The notes: generated from the letters alone by a model not told the origin. A stretch of DNA of 64,000 nt from Eutreptiella sp. 'Long Island Sound 2002' (GCA_964036045.1 OZ038379.1:184064897-184128896); one strand, 5' to 3'; positions 10,008 through 22,700 are shown, counted from the stretch's first letter. Program-made: numbers and translations.

Positions 10008-11420
10008 AGGCGTGAGTGCGGTTGGACCTGACCTCTTGCAGACTGTTATTGAGTGTCCATTGACGACATTAAACCAGCAATTCTGGTTTTATTCAAATGC
10101 ATATGGATTGTACATAGTTGAGGGTGACAGTAGTTAGTGTTGATGAAAATTGCATCTTACTGCTGATAACAACGCCAAAATGTACACTCGTGCTGCCATG
10201 GACCACCTGGCATACCGCCCTGAGGCAATCCTGAGCTTTGGGATTGGCAAGTGGGGGCAGCAACCGTCGAATTCTCCTCCCATTCGCCCCTGCCCTGCAG
10301 TCCTCACAGGTCAGTCAGTTATGGAGACAGCCGCCGGAAAATCTGGTTGAACATGGTGTTGCCCGAGGTGCACCCTCGTCTGGACTTAAGAGGGTGTTAG
10401 GACTTCACTGTGTCTGCTTCCGCTGCTTCTCAGCCCCAATCCCAGCGCAGGGCAGCCTACAATGAGCTGATAGGTCGGTCGCCTGTCCGATGGACGAATG
10501 ACGCTTGAGCGTACGTCAATATGATGTTGGACATACACCCATCCCCTTGCCCGAGCACAGAAGCAAATCACATATACATGCATCCGCCCCTGTTTCCTTG
10601 TGGCCCCCCACACAGCGGGCTCGCATTCATGTGACCTCACATTCTGGATCACAAAGGTCCCAAAAAATGACAGCAAACACAGGGTCGTTGTGCTTGGGCG
10701 AGCGGTGCTTGCGCAAGGGTCGGGGGGGGGGGGTGTACAGGACCACACCCGCATGTGAATATGCAATGGGGAAATCTCGCCGCTTTTCTGGGCGGCAAAG
10801 TTCCCCAGCGAAAGCCTCCACTACGCACACCATACCAGCCCCTCATCCAGCACCCTTCACCTTGGCTCCAAAGGGAAGACGAACTCGCATACCGCCTTAC
10901 TGGCAAGAACCTGATACCTCCACAAGCTTCTGCCAGGGGGCTTTCCTTTGACCGTCAATGCAAGAAAGCAAGTGTGCCAAGTGTGCCGTTGGCTGGCGTG
11001 CTGCCTGATTATCGCGGACAGGGTCCGTGGTGCAGCTTTCAGTCGACGGCAGGTAAGTCTCAGAGGTCCTCGTTGGTCAGCTTACTGTCATAGGAGGTCC
11101 TTCGGATCACGCCGCCAATCAATGGCGCTGGACGCACTTCCGTCACATTACGCTCCCCCGGCCGCAAGCACGGCCCAGGGCCCAAAAAAACGGCAGTAAC
11201 ACGGGGACATGCTTAGACAAGGCAGTGCTTGCGCGTCGACATGAAGGGGAGTGCATGTTGAGTACGGCAACAGTGGCCATCAAAATGGCTTGCACTCCAA
11301 AGCACAATGCTGTGATGGCACTGCCCATAACAACCCCCGGGCCCTGTGTGCACAAAACCATTCGCTCTCGCCACACCATGCTGCCACATAACATGTTCGA
11401 CAGCTGCAGATCGTGTACAC
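10008..11420. other. Unassigned; holds two copies of a short repeated motif
   Basis: GTGCTT...GTGCTTGCGC appears at ~10690-10716 and ~11208-11234, and again at ~14957-14976. On the minus strand the copies translate to related 'KHxxSKH' peptides next to C-runs. An open minus-strand stretch (10627-10833) is coherent up to that motif but has no recognised domain. Nothing else is supported. Confidence 0.3.
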
Positions 11421-13237
11421 ATATCTCTCGGGGACATTCAGAACCTGCCAACTTTGTGGGTTTTGGCACTTTTCGGTAGTTTCTGCAACTTTTGCTTCCG
11501 CGTGCAAACATGTCGTCACCTGGGGGGGGGGTATGTGTATACTTTTTGAAATCTGCAAGAAAACGCCATTTCAGAAATGTATGGGTTTGGGGGGGAGGGG
11601 TTGTGATTTTTCAGCGCAGCACAACACATGGGGCGGTGCACACAAACACAGCACTGCACCGTTTATCCATTTTTATTCAGAATCACTGTCACTGTCAGCA
11701 TTGCTTTTTTCAGGCAGGGCGGGGACCCCATTAGGGCAGACATCCCCCTGTTTGTGGACAGGGACATATTTCTTCAATTTTTGCCAATCTTGCAACCTCC
11801 GTGCTTTCACTGGCACCCAACCCTCGTTAAGGGGCATGGCCCACAGGCCATCGGTTGTGAGGTCCACGTTTCGTTGTTTGATCAACCCCACCTTACGCCA
11901 GGGAATCGCCTCACTGTATCCTGATTTCAGCCATACATAACCAGGATGGGGCTGCAGATTCACTGGGTCAGGTGTGCTGCCAAAATCCAGCCATTTAACT
12001 TTATCGTCTCGGATCAACACAGGGCACAAAACGTGGTACAGTGGACAGTAAAACGGACGAAGAAAGTGTGCACAGCGCCAGAGCAGAGCAACCTTCAAAG
12101 CCGGGCTGGCTGTCCGAATTTGAAGGTTGTACAGCTCACACTCCGCGCACGCATCCTTCATCGGTGGCTGAAAACCCAGTTTGTAAGTTCTCATTGTCCG
12201 CTGCACTGTCTTCAACGAAATCAGTGGTTTGAAGTCGACCTTCCCCCGTTTCGCAAACTGTTCGGCCTCCTCTGTTCTCAACCAATGTACCCAAACATTG
12301 TATGCGGAGGCACGTCGTCCACCAATGGGGGCCAGGTGGACAGTTTCAGTGTGTGGACGGGCGGCATCGCTAAATCGGTTGTCCGCCTGGGGCAGTGACT
12401 GCAGAAATTTCTCGAATTTCACCTTTATGGGAGAACTCCGTGTTGTGTTGCTGGCAGCTTGTTTGCTGGGGCTTTTCATAGGACTCAAGGGGTTGCTCAT
12501 GGCCGCAGCCGCTTTGGTCTTGGCCACAGACTGAACCACAAACCTTGATATTTTGAAGTAGTGCAAAAACTGTGTTTTGCAAATCTCCCGACGCATACCC
12601 CTGTACGGCACAAAATATTTCGTTCGATGACCCCTCTTGATGGTGTACTTCGCGTAATTGTTGTACTTCACGTCTTTCTCCACATCAACGTCAATGCATG
12701 TGGCCAAAAATTCATGTTGCGAAGCCTTGGTGGGGTACGTCTTTCGATCCCAAAACTGGGCAGCAAAAGCGGTGGCCTCAGCGGTCGTCAGAATGTCATG
12801 CTCCTTGTGGGAGCATGCGGGTGGCTGTGAGCGGGAGGTACGGGGCTTCTTTGCCCGGCTACCAGGCTCATGCCGAGCAACCTGCACCCACTTTACACCC
12901 CCAGAGCGAGCCCTTTTGCGCGTCAAAGGCTTTTGTGGTGCGTCCGGGGAAGCAACAGCCCGTGGCGTGAATTTGTATGAAGACATGGCAGCTGCCTGTT
13001 GACAAAAAGAGGCAGCAAAAAACACAAGCATCGTCCAAAACGGACGAAAATCTCAGACATGTCGTCAGTCCAGCAAGCAGACCTGGGTGTTCCAAATAGC
13101 CCTTTTCAAGGGCTTTCCGAATATACCCCACATACCCCTACCTCCTGAACACTCAGTTGGCACAAATGAGGCAACAATGGCACCGACCCTTGAAAACCCA
13201 CAAAGTTGGCAGGTTCGGTACCGTCCCCGAGAGATAT
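11421..13237 (-). mobile_element. TIR DNA transposon, copy 1 (1.8 kb)
   Basis: The ends are inverted repeats of ~45 bp: ATATCTCTCGGGGAC...GAACCTGCCAACTTTGTGGG at 11421-11465, and its complement at 13193-13237. Both ends begin with palindromic ATAT, so the target duplication is either TA or ATAT. The element encodes one minus-strand ORF (11673-12986). A second, shorter copy with the same termini is at 28238-29143. The short AT-rich duplication and the Cys-motif ORF recall TA- or 4-bp-duplicating families such as Sola. That assignment is inference only. Confidence 0.75.
11673..12986 (-). CDS. Transposon protein, CxxC type, probably catalytically deleted
   Basis: 437 codons from ATG 12986. This ATG is preferred over one 15 codons earlier because the upstream bases look like an acceptor (TTTTTGTCAACAG) and the second element copy keeps GCCACCATG here. 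The N-terminus is basic (KPLTRKRARSGG). Residues ~125-165 include RREICKTQFLHYFKIS and ~300 has KDACAECELYN. Both patterns resemble an uncharacterised family of transposon-borne proteins with a VCKxxFL...IS block and a DTCxxCD motif. The usual DDE-like core expected between the CxxC motif and the C-terminus is not seen: ~60 residues after CAEC the sequence passes straight into a C-terminal region ending in an acidic SDSDSE tail. It is therefore probably non-autonomous. Likely nuclear if expressed. Confidence 0.6.
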   Translation of the reverse strand: MSSYKFTPRAVASPDAPQKPLTRKRARSGGVKWVQVARHEPGSRAKKPRTSRSQPPACSHKEHDILTTAEATAFAAQFWDRKTYPTKASQHEFLATCIDVDVEKDVKYNNYAKYTIKRGHRTKYFVPYRGMRREICKTQFLHYFKISRFVVQSVAKTKAAAAMSNPLSPMKSPSKQAASNTTRSSPIKVKFEKFLQSLPQADNRFSDAARPHTETVHLAPIGGRRASAYNVWVHWLRTEEAEQFAKRGKVDFKPLISLKTVQRTMRTYKLGFQPPMKDACAECELYNLQIRTASPALKVALLWRCAHFLRPFYCPLYHVLCPVLIRDDKVKWLDFGSTPDPVNLQPHPGYVWLKSGYSEAIPWRKVGLIKQRNVDLTTDGLWAMPLNEGWVPVKARRLQDWQKLKKYVPVHKQGDVCPNGVPALPEKSNADSDSDSE

Positions 13238-14111
13238 ACAACAACACCCAACGACACAGCAGGACAGGCCCCACCACAGTACACAGAACACCCTGGGCAT
13301 AACCCAAAGCATTGCATAGTGACAGCTCTTACAAGTCATTACACTCGTAGAGCACACAGTCACCACCAATATCCCAAAGGGCTCTCAGAAGCAATGTCCA
13401 GAGCATCCTAACGAAAGCATAATGCAACTCGGCACCACAGCGGTATGCAGAATGTGCGGTGGGGCATTGCCTCTCTGAGCCGGGTGTCTCTCGGCTGTTG
13501 ACGTTCGGCGGATACCCACCAGCAATTGAGAGACTCCGGTCGGTGAAAAGGTTAGAGCACATGACTTCAGAACCCCTAAACCCAGGTTCGGACCCCAAGA
13601 TTCCACTCGAACAACGCCCGAAGTAAAGCCGCGGCTCCAAACTCTCCTAAACACCCCGCAGTTTGACGGCCACAGCGGTGTGCTAGCATGTTGGCAAGTG
13701 GTTCTCATAGGACTCATGCCCAGAAAGGCCCATCAGCATTTGGGGCACACCAGCCATCAAGGCCTGACGCTGTGTGAATGCCCATTTTTCGGAAACGCTT
13801 GCGTAGACGCTGTCCCGCGAGGGTGGATGACCTGCCTTTCTTTGCAGTCTGCAATGAAATGTTTGTTTGTACTGGCGCACAACTTCATCTGGACCTGGCT
13901 CTGCGGTGGTGGCACATTTGCGCATAACCTTATCGGAGGGCGAATCCTTGCACTGCGCGCACAGTGTGGCACACCAGCAAATGGCAGTTGTCAGACACAC
14001 ATTGCAGCATGCCCCTGTGGCACAGGAAGGAACCGTTCAGTCATCTTCAAGGGTGGACAAAATGGAGTCTCATCGTTCTGCATAGTTGTGCACACTAATA
14101 TGGTTCACCAT
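13238..14111. other. Unassigned; possible tRNA relic near 13525-13600
   Basis: AAGGTTAGAGCACATGACTT (13541-13560) followed by CCAGGTTCGGACCCC resembles a tRNA D-arm/anticodon side and T-loop with the right spacing. The anticodon stem does not pair and the T-loop A58 equivalent is G, so it is at best a relic or SINE head. No protein-coding exon recognised. Confidence 0.3.
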
Positions 14112-14220
14112 TGACAGCAAGGGGCACCGACAGGCATGTAAGATGGGTAAGTCAGAAAGATTGCGGAAAAATTGCGGAAAATTGCAGTAAATTGCAGAAA
14201 ATTGCGGACCTCAATTTCGC
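14112..14220. repeat. ATTGCGG repeat, copy of 3215-3315
   Basis: GTAAGATGGGTAAGTCAGAAA followed by four to five AAATTGCGG/AAATTGCAG units and GCGGACCTCAA, matching the tract at 3235-3310 over ~100 bp. Confidence 0.6.
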
Positions 14221-14240
14221 CCCCTCCCCCCGTGCTGAGG

Positions 14241-14392
14241 GCATATGGGGGGCATGTGGAGGGCCGACAGAGGGCATGCGCAGGGCATGCACAGGGCATG
14301 CGGGGGGCACGCACAGGGCATGTGAGGGGCATCTGGAGGACCGACAGAGGGCCTGCACAGGGCATGCAGAGGGCGTGCAGAGGGCATACTCC
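14241..14392. repeat. GGGCATGCACA-type short tandem repeat
   Basis: About a dozen degenerate 11-12-bp units (GGGCATGCACA, GGGCATGCGG, GGGCGTGCAGA) with two inserted GGAGG.CCGACAGAG blocks. The minus strand gives Cys/Pro/His-rich ORFs that are repeat artefacts. Confidence 0.65.
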
Positions 14393-14755
14393 TCTGATGC
14401 ATCAGTGTCGCTACTTCTCCCTCTGCAGTTCAGGTGAGCAGCCGTGGCAGTGCCGGAGGGGAAAAGCTGATCCAGGGCAACGTACCCGCTGTGCCTTGCA
14501 CACACACGCATGCAAACAGACCGGTAGGAGCGCAAAGCGCACCACCCTGCCCAGCCTGTTGACCTGCTCCCCCTGCGCAAACTGCAGACATATGGCATCT
14601 GGTGCATGTGGCCCCTCAGCAACCACGCACACTGCCCCGGACGTCCCACAGACAATTCAGCAAAGCCGAAAATGGTGGGAGTGGCAGCATCGCGACGAGG
14701 AGCAGGATGAGTGTTTGGAATCCGGGTGAGGAATTTTTGTGGCTGGCGGCAGGAC

Positions 14756-14840
14756 AAGATGAGCCGGCATAGCCTGCTCACCGCCTGATACTCGTGATTG
14801 CTCTCATGGTCAAGGTTCAGAGCTGTCCAGTTCCACGCTG
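14756..14840. repeat. Dispersed repeat C, copy 2
   Basis: Same block order as 8960-9030 (AAGATGAGC, ATAGCCTGCTCA, TACTCGTGAT, CTCTC, GGTCAAGGTTCAGAGCTGT). It is immediately followed by a 15-bp tandem array. Confidence 0.45.
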
Positions 14841-14852
14841 ATCCCTCCGAAT

Positions 14853-14925
14853 AGGAATACAGATTACAGGAATACAGATTACAGGAATACAGATTACAGG
14901 AATACAGATTACAGGAATACAGATA
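14853..14925. repeat. 15-bp tandem repeat, about five units
   Basis: Near-perfect tandem copies of AGGAATACAGATTAC. Confidence 0.9.
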
Positions 14926-14929
14926 CAGA

Positions 14930-16797
14930 AGATTAGGTTGCGTGCAGGTCCCGGTGCTTAGACAAGGTGGTGCTTGCGCAGGGGGGGGAGGGGTAAGATA
15001 ATCCCTCAGAGCGCCAACAGTTGCAATGGCTGGCGCACCACAGCCTCACATGCATTCCTGTCAGCACAACTGCATTTGGCAATGGCGGCATCCACTTTGG
15101 CGGCACGGTTTGGGCACTGTTTTGGCCCATCTCCTACGGAGGGGAATTACCCCCAAACCACGCTACCCCAGACCCTGCGCATGCACCATGCAAAGCAGTC
15201 GGGTACCAAAAAGGCAGCGCACAACATGAAAATGAACAACACAGCCATTTGCTGGCTGACTTATTCCGAAGGCGCGCAACAGACACCGCAAGCATGCCAC
15301 AGGGTGCACCGCAGGTGAGTAGCCCCTGTGGCTGTCAAAGTTCACAAAAATATCCGTTCACTGCACAACCATTGCACACACATACCTCAATATGCATTGC
15401 GACCTGGTTTCTCAACACCTTCACCTACTGCTCCCCGACTGCTCGATAGAAATGTAGGCCCCCAAAATCTCCAACCGTAAAAAGCCGACGAGCACAGATG
15501 CCCCGCCACGGCTACTTAGGAGAACTGAGGCTGCTGTTCCAGGGCTCCTTTCGAGAGGGGGGGGGGGGGTGGAGCCCCCCCCTCCCCCCCCCAAGTGGTG
15601 CCGAGGTTTTAGAGGTGCCGAAGTCGTCGAAGAAAGCTTTTTTTGGCCTAAACTGATTGGCACCGAAGGCGCCAAAGAATTTTTTGATTGGCCGAAAATT
15701 TGGCCCAATCTTCTAGGGACCCCCCCCCCCGCCCCAATGGTGCCCAGCTGTTAAAAGGAGGGGGGATGGGGGGGGGGGGGGGGGCGAAAGGTGCCGTGTG
15801 AGGCAGTGAAAGGGACACACAGTGTATTTCTCCCGCCAGGGGTGCGCTTGAGGGGAATACTATTCGCAAAAGAGGTCACCGGCGGTTTGAAAACCGGGTG
15901 GGAGGCAGTTTGCGGCGGTTATGACAACCTCCCCCCCAAATCAGGGGAAATTTTCGAACACATTGGGGAAACAAATTGGGGGGCCACTTTCAGCAGGTTT
16001 CCGCATGCTGTTCAGTGAAAAAGCTTCCCAGTGACCTGGATCTCAGTCCCAGGCCCCAAACACACCTTCTGTTTGGTTGTTGCACAGGTAGAGTCACATG
16101 GAAACCCAAGATTCCTGTCAATTTGGGGAAAACAAAATTTCACCCTTCGGTCTGCACATGGTCCTTGAGCGGTAGTATCTCAGGCACAGTCAGTGACGCA
16201 GTCGTCATAGCACTGGTCTCGCGGTGAACATTGTTATCCCCTGCCTTGGAGTGGTCATTGGGGCTTGAACAGAAAGTGCAAGTGCAAGCGGGAGCGTTTG
16301 CAACCACATGACAGGCCATGGAGGCAAAAGCAGCCTGTCCGCACAAGAAGTAAGACGCATGCACACTAAGAACTGTCGATTACTACCAGGGCACCAAGAA
16401 TCCAACAAATCGGGGCACAAAATCGGGGGAAATCGGGGAAATCGGGGAAATCGGCCCCCGGTTTGGGGGGAGGGGGGTGTAATAAACCGCTTGGAGGGCC
16501 GGTGCTGGCGGACAAAGGCGGTTGGGAGCAGAGTTGCCACTAGTGAGTCGGACACGGCCCTGGCTGGTTCCTACTGAGTTTTAGATGTGCCAAGAGCGGA
16601 TCTTACTGAGTGGCACACTCGTACTGGGCTGATTCTGAGCGGAACTCAGTTCCCCTGCCGGACACGAGTGGCATGCCTGGTTGGGAGGGCCGACCTTCGC
16701 TCCAAAGCCCGAAGGGGGGAGGGGGGGAGGGGGGGTTACCGCCGCCCCATTCAAGCGCACGCCTCTCACGCCGATCCACCGCCCATCGCGCGCGGCG
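14930..16797. other. 3' flank of the receptor gene: G-run foldbacks, no gene
   Basis: Contains a G/C-run region (15550-15790) whose interior (TTGGCACCGAAGGCGCC, CGAAAATTTGGCCC) is related to the foldback at 897-1300. It also holds an AAATCGGGG tandem stretch (16425-16458) and a block at 16030-16066 (ACCTGGATCTCAGTCCCAGG and on) that recurs at 20300-20336. The short ORFs here have repeat-driven composition. No exon recognised. Confidence 0.35.
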
Positions 16798-19700
16798 CTA
16801 CTCAGGGCCCTGCAGAGGCCAGGGGTACTTGGCGTGGCTGGCGGGGCTCGGCAGCTCGAAGCTGTACAGCCCCGTGTACCCCTGGGGGCTGGCCAGCGAC
16901 GGGTACGGCCCCAGGGACCCCCCCGACTCCCCGCGCACCAGGGCCCCGGGCTCGGCGTCCGGCGGCGGCCCGGGCCCCTCCCCGTGCCGCTGCGACGGGG
17001 TCGGGGGCGGGGGCGCGTGCGGCGCCGCGCCGCGCCGCAGCGACACCGGCGAGGGCAGCCCGGCCGGGAGCGTCCACGACGTGGGGGTGGCGGCCTGGGG
17101 CTGCAGCAGCGACGCCAGCGACTCCGAGGTCGCGTCCTTCGCCACGCAGACTTCGAGGCGCTGCGGCTCCGGCGGCTTGCGGGCGGACGCCGGCGCCGGG
17201 GACGGGCCGGCGGGGACGAGCACGAGGCGGGCGGCGCAGTTCTGGGCCGGGTCCGGCTGCAGGTCCAGGGCCTGCACGGTGGCGTGCGGCATGTGGGACA
17301 GCGCGGCCAGCGCGTCGTCCAGCAGCAAAGGGGGCAGCTCCACCACCATCCGCGTGCGGCCGGACGGGCAGAGCGGCGGCGCCCCGGCCCGGGCCTCGGC
17401 CTCGACGATCTCCTGCATCGCGATGTTGTCCACGTTCGCGTAGAACTGCCCGATGTCTGACGAGCCCTGTGGGAGTGGGGGGGAGGGGGGAGTGGCGCGA
17501 GGGGCTGAGGGGCGAGGGCTGCGTGTATGCGGTGCGCAGACTTAGGCGGGAGGGAGGGGTTCAGCGTCGGCGCCCCCCGGGCCCCGCGCCGGCGCCGGCA
17601 ATGCTTCACATTCAAACATTGCCAAAAACAGTGAAATTTTGGGTCGGGGATCAAGGGTCGGTATCGATTGACTGAATGCCCCCGCCATAGACAACTTCAG
17701 CCCGTAGTCCAGTGGTTCTTGCACATTGCATTTGTGTCCCCTTCTTGGTTGGGGTGCTCCACTATCGAATGTGCAACCATATGTACAGGCGTACATGGGA
17801 AACCGGGCGGGATCACAGTGGGTCCGGGGGGGGGGGGGGGTGCAGGGAGCGGGGCTGTGTCAGGCAGGGGGGACGGCGGAGGAGGGGGGAGTGAAGGGCG
17901 CGCCTGCCAAGTGGCAGCTGAGGGGGCGTGCCGGCTACATGGACTTGTGTAAACTCAGTAGCAACCAGAGGATGGGAGGGGGTGGGGACCAGTGTCATGC
18001 ATTGTCGTTCGATTGATATGCACAGCCTACTCGGCGGCTGAGATAATACCGCTGTGGGTGTTGCAGGGTTCCAGGGTCTTAGGGGGCATTTTCGCACAGC
18101 GCGGGCACAGCGCCCATTATTACGGTGATCATCCAGGTAACAACCCTGAAAACCACGCACCTGCGGAATCATGTACAATCAATTCAAAACTCAAAAATTC
18201 AAACATCTGATGCTTGCCATGGGTCCCAGGGACCTAAATTCTGCCCCCTATAGCCCCGCCCACTGCAGCAGCCATTCAATGACGTCCTTTCAATCTTCTG
18301 AACTTACCGAAGTCCCGGTGGTGGAGAACAGCCAACTTTTCGCACAGCGCACGGTACGCCCCCTTAGTCATAGTACCTGCAGTGCCTGTGACGAGCAAGA
18401 ACGAGGCATGGTGCGGCGCACCTGCAGAGTGGAGGTGATCTTGAAGGTGGTGTTGGGCCGGAACAGCACCTCCGCCTCGTCCGGGAACCGCGAGATGGCG
18501 CTGATGGGGACCGCGCGCACGCTCTGGAGGAAGAACAGGGACCCCTCGGCCCCCGTCGCAAACTCCTGCGCGACGCCCTTCGTCTGCGACGCGGAGGAGA
18601 AGGAGGGCCAGCACACCGTGCGCCCCGTGCGGTACGTGTCCGCGTCGAACCGGCAGTTGATGCCGCGGTAGAGCCGGCCGTCGTACCCCGGCAGCTGCTG
18701 CAGCGCCACGTCGATCTCCCAGATCAGGGGGCGCCAGAAGGCGATGCCCCGGGGGTCGTGCAGCCGCATGGCCGCGTTCATGGCCGCGTAGATCTGGTCC
18801 TGGGGCTCATCGTGGTCCATCTCGTAGCTGTAGATGTAGATCGCCGCCGCGTGGCGGACCCCCAGCGGGGACTGCTGCCGCTGCATCTCCGCCACCTGCG
18901 GGAGGGTTGTTGGTGTGCCCCTGTGTGAAGTCACTGTTGTGTCCAATAAACGCATCCCCCCCCCATCAGTTTTTGGTCAGGCCCCCCGTACCCCCCGCCT
19001 CCACCCATTGAAACCCACTTTTTGGGTGGTGAGGGATGTTGGAAAGGGGGGGGGGCACCCCTTTTTAGGGGTGGAGTCAAAAAAACACGAATCTTTGGGT
19101 TTCTTTCGATTTTGAGCTGAAAAGGTGTTCTCAGGTCCCGAGGCGGCGCGGGGTGGGCCCGGGCGGGGGCGTGCGGCACGGGGTGGGCACCGTCGCTTCC
19201 AGCGCCTCGTGCCCCAGTGAAGACGGCGGGGGTGGGGGCATGGACGCTCTCCCCAGCGACAGCACCCTGACGCACTCTGTGGACCGTCACCAGTGACCTG
19301 ACCCACGCGTTGCTCGGTCTTTGGAGGGCGGTGCACGTGTCCCGGTTTCAATGCCATGGGGGCCCTGCCGCGAAGGCTGAGTGAGTGTGGCGGTTGGAAC
19401 TCACGCACTGGTCTGCGTGTTCAGGCATAACTTGACTACATTGCCTGTCCCAAGCCGGGGACAGGCCACTGCCTACCTTCCCCACCACCACCTTGTCCAA
19501 GCAACGGTAAATGACCAGAAATTGACGGAACTAACGCCTGGTGCTGACGCTTGGACAAAGGGGGGGCGGGGGTAGTGACCCCGGGGTGGGGGGGGGGGGA
19601 TGGCCAGCCCCGACCCACACAACCACCCACCCACCCACCCACGTCAGAAAAATTTTCCTCCGGGCAAAAAATGAAATTTATCAAAGGGGCTGGAAAATTT

Positions 19701-22700
19701 GAGGCAGATTTCAGGTACGCAATTTTTTTTTGGCCTTTGCCACCCCCCCCCCCCCCCTGCGCGGGGTTCTCCTAAAGCAATGGCCTGGCCGGGGAAACAT
19801 ATCTTTGGCAGGTGGGACGGTTATCCCTCTGCTCACCCAGTCTGCTCATGGGCCTGCCCATGGGGCATGCCCAAGGCTCTGTCATTTGCCACGATAGAGT
19901 CTTGCAAGTCCCATGGGCAGGTCATTGTATGCGTGTCAGGGAGAAGGCCGTGGCTCTCCGCTCCTTTGCAGTCATCACCAAGACAGCCGAGGGGCATTAG
20001 CGAGCGAACACTCTGAGCAACCACAGTACCAAGCAGCTGGTGGCTCCACAAGCTGTTGACTCAAGTGCTTCTACCCCCTTGGCGTCCCTTCCACGCCGAC
20101 AGTGAAGTCTGGAGGGCGCTCGCCACTACCACATTTGCTGCAAAAAGGGGGGGGGGGGTGTATGCACCAGGAATTTTTCGCACAAGAAAATTTCGCACCG
20201 GGTTTTATTTCGCACAGTGGCCTGAAAATTGAGCGGAAATTTCGCACGCTTCCAGGATTTTTTCCCCCAAGGAGTTTTCCCCCAAGGTGGTTCCTGCTTA
20301 ACCTGGATCTCAATACCAGGCCCCAAGCACGCCTTCCTTTTGCAGCCATCAGCCAGTGTGCTCAAATTTTGAAAAAAAAATCCGCTTGGAAGGACGTCCA
20401 CCATGGGCTATGTGCCCTCCTCGGAGGCCCTCCCGTGGCCGTGCCCCGGCCCCTGCGAGCCTCCGTGGAGCAGCACCGCCGCTCCCGGCCCTGCTGGACC
20501 TTCCCCCCCTCCCCCGGACGAGGGGGCCGGTATTATTTACGAGGGAGATCCATACACAGCCTGGGAGCGGCAGGCACATTCATGCAGGCATGAGAGTTGG
20601 CACTCTGTGTGTCTGTGGTCCACCCTTCCTGCTGAATCAGAACCTCAGCGCGGTGACTGGGTTATGTTTGCTCAGTGCTCGCCCTCCCATGTCCCTGTGA
20701 AAATAAGGCGCGGGGTTGTATCTCCAAGTCCTCTTCCATATCCTGAGGCACGGGGGCCGGGGGGGGAAGGGAGAATTGCTGGCGGCCGCTTCAATGGCTG
20801 CAGTGTATTTGGTGTGTGCGGGGAGTGTGTATGTTCTGTGTCGTGTGCGTGCGTGCGTGTGGAATGCCACCCAACGGAAAGCTAGCAATGGACCATTCAT
20901 GGGTTGCTTTTCTGGCGGCTTGAAGCTTCAGCTGGCACCAGTGCGACTCCGTGAGCACCAAAGGATCTCCCCCAACCCCCAACGCACACCCAACCAGAAC
21001 GGACCGCCCCCTGTGACAACACGGATGGTTGCAAGTCACTGCTCTGAACTTCGGGGGCGGTTCGTGCTGAAAGAGGCCGAGGAGGCACTGCTTCACGACG
21101 GCCCACCGGAGCCCAGTCGCCCATAGCGCGGGGCCAAGGGTGCCGCACGCCTCGTGTTGGGCGATACACACACCTTCATAATCGTGTCCGCGGCCATGCC
21201 CAGGACCGGGGGCAAGTGGAAGCGCAGCCCGATGTCGTTGTCCGGCAGCGCGATGCAGAAGGGCAGCACCCCCAATCCATTGCTGTAGTCCCGCCCGTAG
21301 AACAGGCTGCGCGTCCCCGCGTCGCTCACCGGGGCCCCCAGTCCGTCCTCCAACCGGCTACCGATCCCCGTCTCGCGCCCGCCGCCGCGGATCTCGGTCT
21401 GGGGGGCGGATCGCCGCTGCCGGCGCCGGCGTCGCTGGAGCGCCAACGCCTGCGGGACGTTCACGCTGGCACTGCCGGCCTCGGCCCCAAGCACGTCCGC
21501 GAGCATCCACTGGGCCGTGTCATCCAGCATCCGCTCGTGCTCGTCCCGGGCAAATGCCAGGGCAGCCGAGCTCTTGCACGGCAGCTCCCACAAAGTGACG
21601 TCCGCCACGCCCTCGGCGCACAGCAGCGCAAGGACGTCGGGGCTCGCGGCACACGCGACGAGGTTGCAAGGCGCGGACAGCACCGCCGCGCGCCCCCAGT
21701 CCGGGACGCGCGCCGGATCGCTCACGACGCCGGCAACCTCGCCGTCGGCGCTCCGGTACTGGAACATGGGCCGGAAGCGGCGGCGGAGCGGCACCGTCCC
21801 GGCGGCCGTCGCGTGCCGCCGGCCGCGGACATCGATCGTGACCATGAGCCCGCCGATCGGGACCGTCACCGGAGCCGGGGCACCCGCGACGACCGCGGTC
21901 TGCAGTTCCGCCAGGACCTCGGGGGGGTAGGTCTGCCACAGGCCGGGGCTGGCGCAATACTCCCAGACGAGCGCGTCGGGGTACGCGGACTGGTACAGGC
22001 CAATCAGGTGCTGGATGATGTCCGCGGCGCCAGCCTGCACCGCCTCCTGTAACAGGGAGGTCGCGTGCGGCACCCACTGCAGCCGGACGTCGCTGAGGGA
22101 CAGGAGCTTGACGTCGGGGTGCGCGGCGGCGCCGGGCGAGGTCGGGTTGCTGGCGTCGCCCGCGCCCGCGAGCCAGGGGTCCACGTCGCCGGGCCAGGGC
22201 GTCAGGGGCTCCGTCTCGTCCTGCGCCGTGCTGTGGCTGTCCGAGCCGGACGGGAACATGGAGGACTTCATGCGCTTCCAGACCGACTTGGTCTTCTTGA
22301 GGGTGCCGCCGCGCTGCCGCGGGGACCCGGACACGGAGTCGACGGGCGCGTCGGGGTCCGTCACGGGGAGCGGCAACCGGAAGGCGGGGCTGCCGTCTCC
22401 GAGGTACGAGGCCAGGCACCAGCCCGCGGGCGCGGCGGGGCCCGAGCCGGGGTCCCGCTCCTTCGGGGGTTGGAAGTAGTAGACGTACTTGCCGTGCGCG
22501 TGCCCGACGTACACCGCGCGGCCGTTGTACTTGACGATGGGGTGGCGCAGGTACACGTCGTCGCTCCCCGGGCCGAGCCCCTGCACCACGACGCTCGGCT
22601 CGGCGCCGGGGTCGGGCGGGCAGTAGGGGTCGACGGGCGTGCCCTGGAGCGCCAGCAGCCGGGAGAGCATCTCGAGGTTGCCGATCGCGACGGCCTCGTG

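Noticed and set aside
13525..13605. Functional tRNA gene
   Set aside because: The anticodon stem does not pair and the T-loop lacks the invariant A, so at most a relic.
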